Shown: positions 5,677 to 9,163 of the stretch, piece by piece | Numbering within the stretch: position 1 is the stretch's first letter | How the letters are laid out: the number at the start of each line of letters is the position of its first letter | Source of the DNA: Dehalococcoidia bacterium | GTDB taxonomy: Bacteria > Chloroflexota > Dehalococcoidia > Lucifugimonadales > SHYF01 | Direction of reading: 5' to 3' | Assembly (NCBI GenBank): GCA_009692985.1 | Contig: SHYF01000059.1 | Span: 1 to 9,163 of the forward strand | DNA: 9,163 bases | The notes under the pieces: model-generated | What the model was told of the DNA's origin: nothing | Databases searched by the model: none | The model's input: only the letters and a program-made list of their open reading frames with translations | Made by a program: the position numbers and the translations under genes

Positions 5677-8349
5677 ATGACTTCGATCCAGCCGACCCAG
5701 GAGTTTCCCAAAGCCTACGACCACCGCCCCGTGGAGGAGCGGCTCTACCACTTCTGGATGGAGCAGGGCTACTTTACTCCCACCATTCAGCCTGGTAAGA
5801 AACCGTTTGTCATCATCATGCCGCCGCCCAATGTCACCGGCGAGCTTCACCTGGGCCACGCCATCGTCGTCGCCCTGGAAGACGCCATGACCCGATGGCA
5901 CCGGATGCGCGGCGAGCCCACCCTATGGCTACCAGGAACAGACCATGCGGGCATTGCCACACAGGTGGTGGTGGAGCGCATACTAGCTCAAGAGGGCCTG
6001 ACCCGACAGCAATTGGGCCGTGAGAAGTTCGTGGAGCGGGTCTGGGAATGGGTGCGCAAATATGGCAGCATCATTGACGAGCAGCATAAGCGCCTGGGCG
6101 CGTCTTGCGACTGGACTCGCAAGCGGTTCACCCTGGACGCCGGCCCCAGCCTGGCGGTGCGCACTACCTTCGTCAACCTGTACAACAAGGGACTCATTTA
6201 CCGTGGAGAGCGCATAACCAACTGGTGTCCTCGCTGCGCCACCGCCCTATCCGACCTGGAGGTGGACCATTCCGAGGAACAGGGGTCGCTTTACTACATC
6301 CGGTATCCGTTTGAGGGCGGCGGCGGCCATCTTACCGTGGCCACCACGCGGCCTGAAACACTGCTGGGCGACACCGCTGTGGCGGTCAACCCCGACGACC
6401 CGCGCTATCGTAGCGTAATCGGCAAGCTCGTGATGCTCCCTGTGCTTGGACGCCGAATCCCCGTCATCGCCGACGAAGCCGTGGATAGCAGTTTCGGCAC
6501 CGGCGCCTTGAAAGTAACCCCAGGCCACGACGCCACGGACTTCGATATCGGACAGCGCCACGGCCTGCCTGTGATCAACGTTATGAACCTGGACGCTACT
6601 CTTAACGAAAATGCGGGCCATTACAAAGGGTGGGAAAGGACTGACGCGCGCAAGGCAATCGTGGAGCAGCTTGAGCGGGAAGCACTTCTGGAAAAGGTTG
6701 AGCCTTACGCGCTGGCCCTGAGCCGATGCAACCGGTGCAATACAGTGGTGGAACCTCTGGTCAGCAAGCAGTGGTTCATCCGCATGAAGCCCCTGGCCCA
6801 ACCCGCCATTCAGGCCGTGGAGGACGGCACCATACGCATCGTCCCCCAGCGATTCACCGCTGTCTACATGAATTGGATGGAGAACATCCGAGACTGGTGC
6901 ATCAGCCGCCAGCTATGGTGGGGCCACCGCATACCTGTGTGGTACTGTGAGCAGTGTGCCTGCCTCACCGTGCAGGTGCAGGACGTCACCCGGTGCGCCC
7001 ATTGTGGCTCATCCAGCATCCAGCAGGACCCGGACGTGCTGGACACCTGGTTCAGCTCCGGCCTGTGGCCTCACTCCACCCTGGGCTGGCCCCAGGATAC
7101 CGAAGACCATCGCTACTTCTATCCCACCAGCGTCATGGAGACGGCCTACGACATACTCTTCTTTTGGGTGGCCCGCATGATCATGTTGGGCATCGAGAAC
7201 ACAGGCCAGGTCCCCTTCCACACCGTGTACCTGCACGGCCTCATCAGGGATGCCCACGGCGTCAAGATGAGCAAGAGCCGCGGCAACGTTATTGACCCTC
7301 TCAAATCCATAGAATCCCACGGGGCAGATGCGCTGCGATTCGCCATCACCACAGGCACCACCCCCGGCATTGACAGCCGCCTGAGCCCGGAGAAGCTGGA
7401 GGCCGCCCGCAACTTCGCCAACAAGCTATGGAACGCCACGCGCTACGTGACCACCACACTGGAAGGCGCTGATAACCTGGACGGATGGTCTTCGCTGACC
7501 GCATCTCATAGGGAAGACCGGTGGATCCTTAGCCGCCACCACCGGCTGACACAACGGGTGAACCAGCTCTTGGCCGACTTCCAGTTTGCCGAGGCGGAGC
7601 GGGAGCTTTACGACTTCCTGTGGGGCGAGTTTTGCGACTGGTACATAGAGATGGCCAAGGTGCGCCTGCGCCAGGGAGACACGGCGCCATTGCCGGTGCT
7701 CGCCTATGTCCTGGAGCGCACACTGCGCCTGCTACACCCATTCATGCCATTCATCACAGAGGAGCTGTGGCAACGGCTGACCCAGGTGCTCCCCAAAGAG
7801 GGTGGTCTGCCCGACTCTATCATGGTCGCTCCGTACCCGGAGGCCTCTGAGCAACTGCTCGACACAGCCACTGAGGATGAGGTAGATCTGGTAAGAGATA
7901 TCGTTCAGGCCATACGCAACATACGCGCCGAGTTCAAAATAGAGCCCCGGCAACCCCTGGAGGCGATAGTCGCTGCTCCTGAGATGGCCGCCGTTGTGGC
8001 CGGAGAAGCAGAGGCCATCCGTTCGCTGGCGCGGGTGGAGCCGCTGCGCATCCTGGAACATGGCGTCCCCTCACCCTCCTCACACCAGACGGTGACACTG
8101 GTAGTAGGAAAGGCTACGATCTACCTGCCATTGGGCGACGCGGTTGACCTGGCCTCGGAGCGGCAGCGGTTGCAGAATGAGTTGGCTTCCACGAAGGCAG
8201 CTACGGGACGGCTGGAACAGAGGCTAGCCGACCAGCAGTTTCTGAGCAAAGCGCCGGAAGAGGTGGTGGAGAAGGAGCGCGAACGCCTGGCGTCCGCCCA
8301 GGAGCGGCTTACCAGGATAGGTGAGTTGCTAGGCCAGTTGGGCGGGTAA
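5677..8349 (+). CDS. valS: Valyl-tRNA synthetase
   Basis: This class I aminoacyl-tRNA synthetase charges tRNA-Val with valine and edits mischarged threonine. At 890 residues it is full length. The catalytic fold shows the HIGH-type signature PPPNVTGELHLGHA (49-62, HLGH at 58-61) and KMSKS at 530-534. The inserted editing domain starts near TTRPET (223-228) and includes GTGALKVTPGHDATDFD. Paired Cys motifs CEQC (424-427) and CAHC (440-443) precede DVLDTWFSSGLWP, the zinc-knuckle arrangement of bacterial ValRS. The helical anticodon-binding domain follows (about 600-770, including LHPFMPFITEELWQRL). The last 65 or so residues form the tRNA-contacting coiled coil (ASERQRLQNEL onward). The start at 5677 has only a weak AGG (5665-5667) upstream but fits family N-termini. 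Its 3' end overlaps the convergent gene by 21 bp. It appears to be transcribed from its own promoter. Confidence 0.98.
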   Translation: MTSIQPTQEFPKAYDHRPVEERLYHFWMEQGYFTPTIQPGKKPFVIIMPPPNVTGELHLGHAIVVALEDAMTRWHRMRGEPTLWLPGTDHAGIATQVVVERILAQEGLTRQQLGREKFVERVWEWVRKYGSIIDEQHKRLGASCDWTRKRFTLDAGPSLAVRTTFVNLYNKGLIYRGERITNWCPRCATALSDLEVDHSEEQGSLYYIRYPFEGGGGHLTVATTRPETLLGDTAVAVNPDDPRYRSVIGKLVMLPVLGRRIPVIADEAVDSSFGTGALKVTPGHDATDFDIGQRHGLPVINVMNLDATLNENAGHYKGWERTDARKAIVEQLEREALLEKVEPYALALSRCNRCNTVVEPLVSKQWFIRMKPLAQPAIQAVEDGTIRIVPQRFTAVYMNWMENIRDWCISRQLWWGHRIPVWYCEQCACLTVQVQDVTRCAHCGSSSIQQDPDVLDTWFSSGLWPHSTLGWPQDTEDHRYFYPTSVMETAYDILFFWVARMIMLGIENTGQVPFHTVYLHGLIRDAHGVKMSKSRGNVIDPLKSIESHGADALRFAITTGTTPGIDSRLSPEKLEAARNFANKLWNATRYVTTTLEGADNLDGWSSLTASHREDRWILSRHHRLTQRVNQLLADFQFAEAERELYDFLWGEFCDWYIEMAKVRLRQGDTAPLPVLAYVLERTLRLLHPFMPFITEELWQRLTQVLPKEGGLPDSIMVAPYPEASEQLLDTATEDEVDLVRDIVQAIRNIRAEFKIEPRQPLEAIVAAPEMAAVVAGEAEAIRSLARVEPLRILEHGVPSPSSHQTVTLVVGKATIYLPLGDAVDLASERQRLQNELASTKAATGRLEQRLADQQFLSKAPEEVVEKERERLASAQERLTRIGELLGQLGG

Positions 8350-9078
8350 GGAAGGGGCGGCAGCGCCCCTCATCCGGAACAGGCGCTCCAGGCCCTTCTT
8401 GGTGTCGCTGGCAACGCGGGAGCTGTCCGCCGAGTTCACCCGGCGTTTGAACAGCCAGTAGGTGAACTCCTTTAGCTCTGTAAATGTGATAGAGGTGGTA
8501 TCAGGGCGGCCCATCTCCTGCCGGAAGGCTCTCAGAAGGGCCTCGCGAGTATCGCCGTACAGCCTCTGATGGGCCAGCTCCACCGTGTCGTTGCTGTCTC
8601 GCAGCCCCAGACTCGTACGCTCTTTGCCAATCTCCTCCTCCACCGCTAGAAGCAGAGACTCCTCTGCGACTACCCCGTAGAAGTAGTTGAGATGAGCGCG
8701 GTACTTCTCCGGCCCCATCAGACTCCTGAACTCCGACTCAGGAATATCTTTCGGGAGCCTGCTCTGGAACAGGAGTGCCTCCTTCTCCGCCTGGGGGACA
8801 AGGCCATCAATCCCTCCCAGTAGCCGGCCTGCCAGGGTCAACCAGTCAAATGCCTCGCCTAGGAGCAGGTACTGGTACCGGTCGCCGTCCATGTCCTCTT
8901 GAGGAAGCGGCCAGCGGCCCACGGCCTCCAGCAACGCTCGCGGCCACTCTTTCCCCTCCGAGATGGATCCCTTCAGCCAGTCCACCACTTCGCGAGCAGC
9001 CAGTGTTTCCGGATGGGCCTTCAGGTCCACCTCTTGCTGTCCTACCCGCGGACGGCGTTTTCTGGGCGTTCTGTCCAT
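8329..9078 (-). CDS. Protein of unknown function, probably cytoplasmic and helical
   Basis: I do not recognise a named family. The 249 residues have no signal peptide or membrane helix. The N-terminus is basic (RTPRKRRPR at 3-11). The rest looks mostly alpha-helical and charged, with aromatic-rich segments such as AAREVVDWLKGSISEG (about 27-42), YQYLLLGEAFDWLTLAGRL, EKYRAHLNYFYGVVAEESLLLAVEEEI and ITFTELKEFTYWLFKRRV. The long, well-formed frame and conserved-looking aromatic/acidic blocks argue for a real gene, and I have a faint memory of similar hypothetical proteins in Chloroflexota genomes. No catalytic motif, Cys cluster or nucleotide-binding loop is visible. It is convergent with valS, and its last six codons plus stop overlap valS on the other strand. 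A TATAAT lies about 55 bp upstream of its ATG. It might be an RNA- or DNA-associated protein from the basic N-terminus, but that is a guess. Confidence 0.8.
   Translation of the reverse strand: MDRTPRKRRPRVGQQEVDLKAHPETLAAREVVDWLKGSISEGKEWPRALLEAVGRWPLPQEDMDGDRYQYLLLGEAFDWLTLAGRLLGGIDGLVPQAEKEALLFQSRLPKDIPESEFRSLMGPEKYRAHLNYFYGVVAEESLLLAVEEEIGKERTSLGLRDSNDTVELAHQRLYGDTREALLRAFRQEMGRPDTTSITFTELKEFTYWLFKRRVNSADSSRVASDTKKGLERLFRMRGAAAPSLPAQLA
8353..8370. other. GC-rich hairpin just after the valS stop
   Basis: AGGGGCG (8353-8359) and CGCCCCT (8364-8370) form a perfect 7-bp stem with a GCAG tetraloop, starting 4 bases after the valS stop. Its position suits a valS transcript end, but no T-run follows. 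It also lies inside the 3' coding end of the convergent gene (encoding the RMRGAAAP region), so it may be incidental. Confidence 0.35.
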
Positions 9079-9132
9079 GTTCCCGTTCGTGTCCTAAACT
9101 GCACGGTGGCGTAGCGATTCCGCATCGCCCTG

Positions 9133-9138
9133 ATTATA
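9133..9138 (-). promoter_or_regulatory. -10 element upstream of the unknown 249-residue gene
   Basis: On the minus strand, bases 9138-9133 read TATAAT, 54 bp upstream of the ATG at 9078. No good -35 is seen in the 25 bp left before the window edge. The remaining bases (9079-9163) hold no other recognisable feature. Confidence 0.4.
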
Positions 9139-9163
9139 CACTGCGTCATCCTCTCCCGCTCCT

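Noticed and set aside
6247..6801. 184-codon minus-strand frame inside valS
   Set aside because: It lies opposite the conserved ValRS editing domain; its composition reflects the codon pattern of the sense gene.

Overview
The window reads as chromosomal sequence from a fairly GC-rich, probably uncultured bacterium. The order coaX-coaBC-(other genes)-valS, the secreted protein with a Pro/Thr linker and a C-terminal WG-TM-RRR tail, and short dispersed palindromes of the 'ATTGCGAG...GGCAATCT' and 'TTCGACARGCTCA' kinds make me think of Chloroflexota (Dehalococcoidia or SAR202-like). That assignment comes from memory and was not searched.

Layout from left to right. Bases 2-220 hold the C-terminal end of a membrane protein that enters from outside the window. 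An intergenic stretch of about 255 bp carries two opposed copies of a short dispersed repeat, then an extended -10 promoter. Next come coaX (type III pantothenate kinase) and coaBC (bifunctional PPC synthetase/decarboxylase). They overlap by 4 bp (ATGA) and together supply three consecutive steps from pantothenate to 4'-phosphopantetheine. coaBC faces a convergent drug-efflux-type MFS transporter across 77 bp that is mostly a palindromic repeat. The MFS gene diverges from a secreted, C-terminally anchored protein gene, and their candidate promoters almost touch. That secreted-protein gene is broken in this sequence: an in-frame TAG follows codon 60 and a +1 frameshift lies in a C8T4 tract. Joined conceptually, it is one reading frame of about 510 codons. 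valS (valyl-tRNA synthetase) follows with a good sigma70-type promoter of its own. A 249-residue, probably cytoplasmic and helical protein of unknown function is encoded convergently and overlaps the last 21 bp of valS.

The housekeeping genes are intact and ordinary. The points worth a second look are the doubly lesioned surface-protein gene with its homopolymer, the non-canonical decarboxylase motifs in CoaBC, the unknown 249-aa protein, and the dispersed repeats. I found no CRISPR array, tRNA, rRNA, transposase, or sign of a defence or other undescribed multi-gene system.
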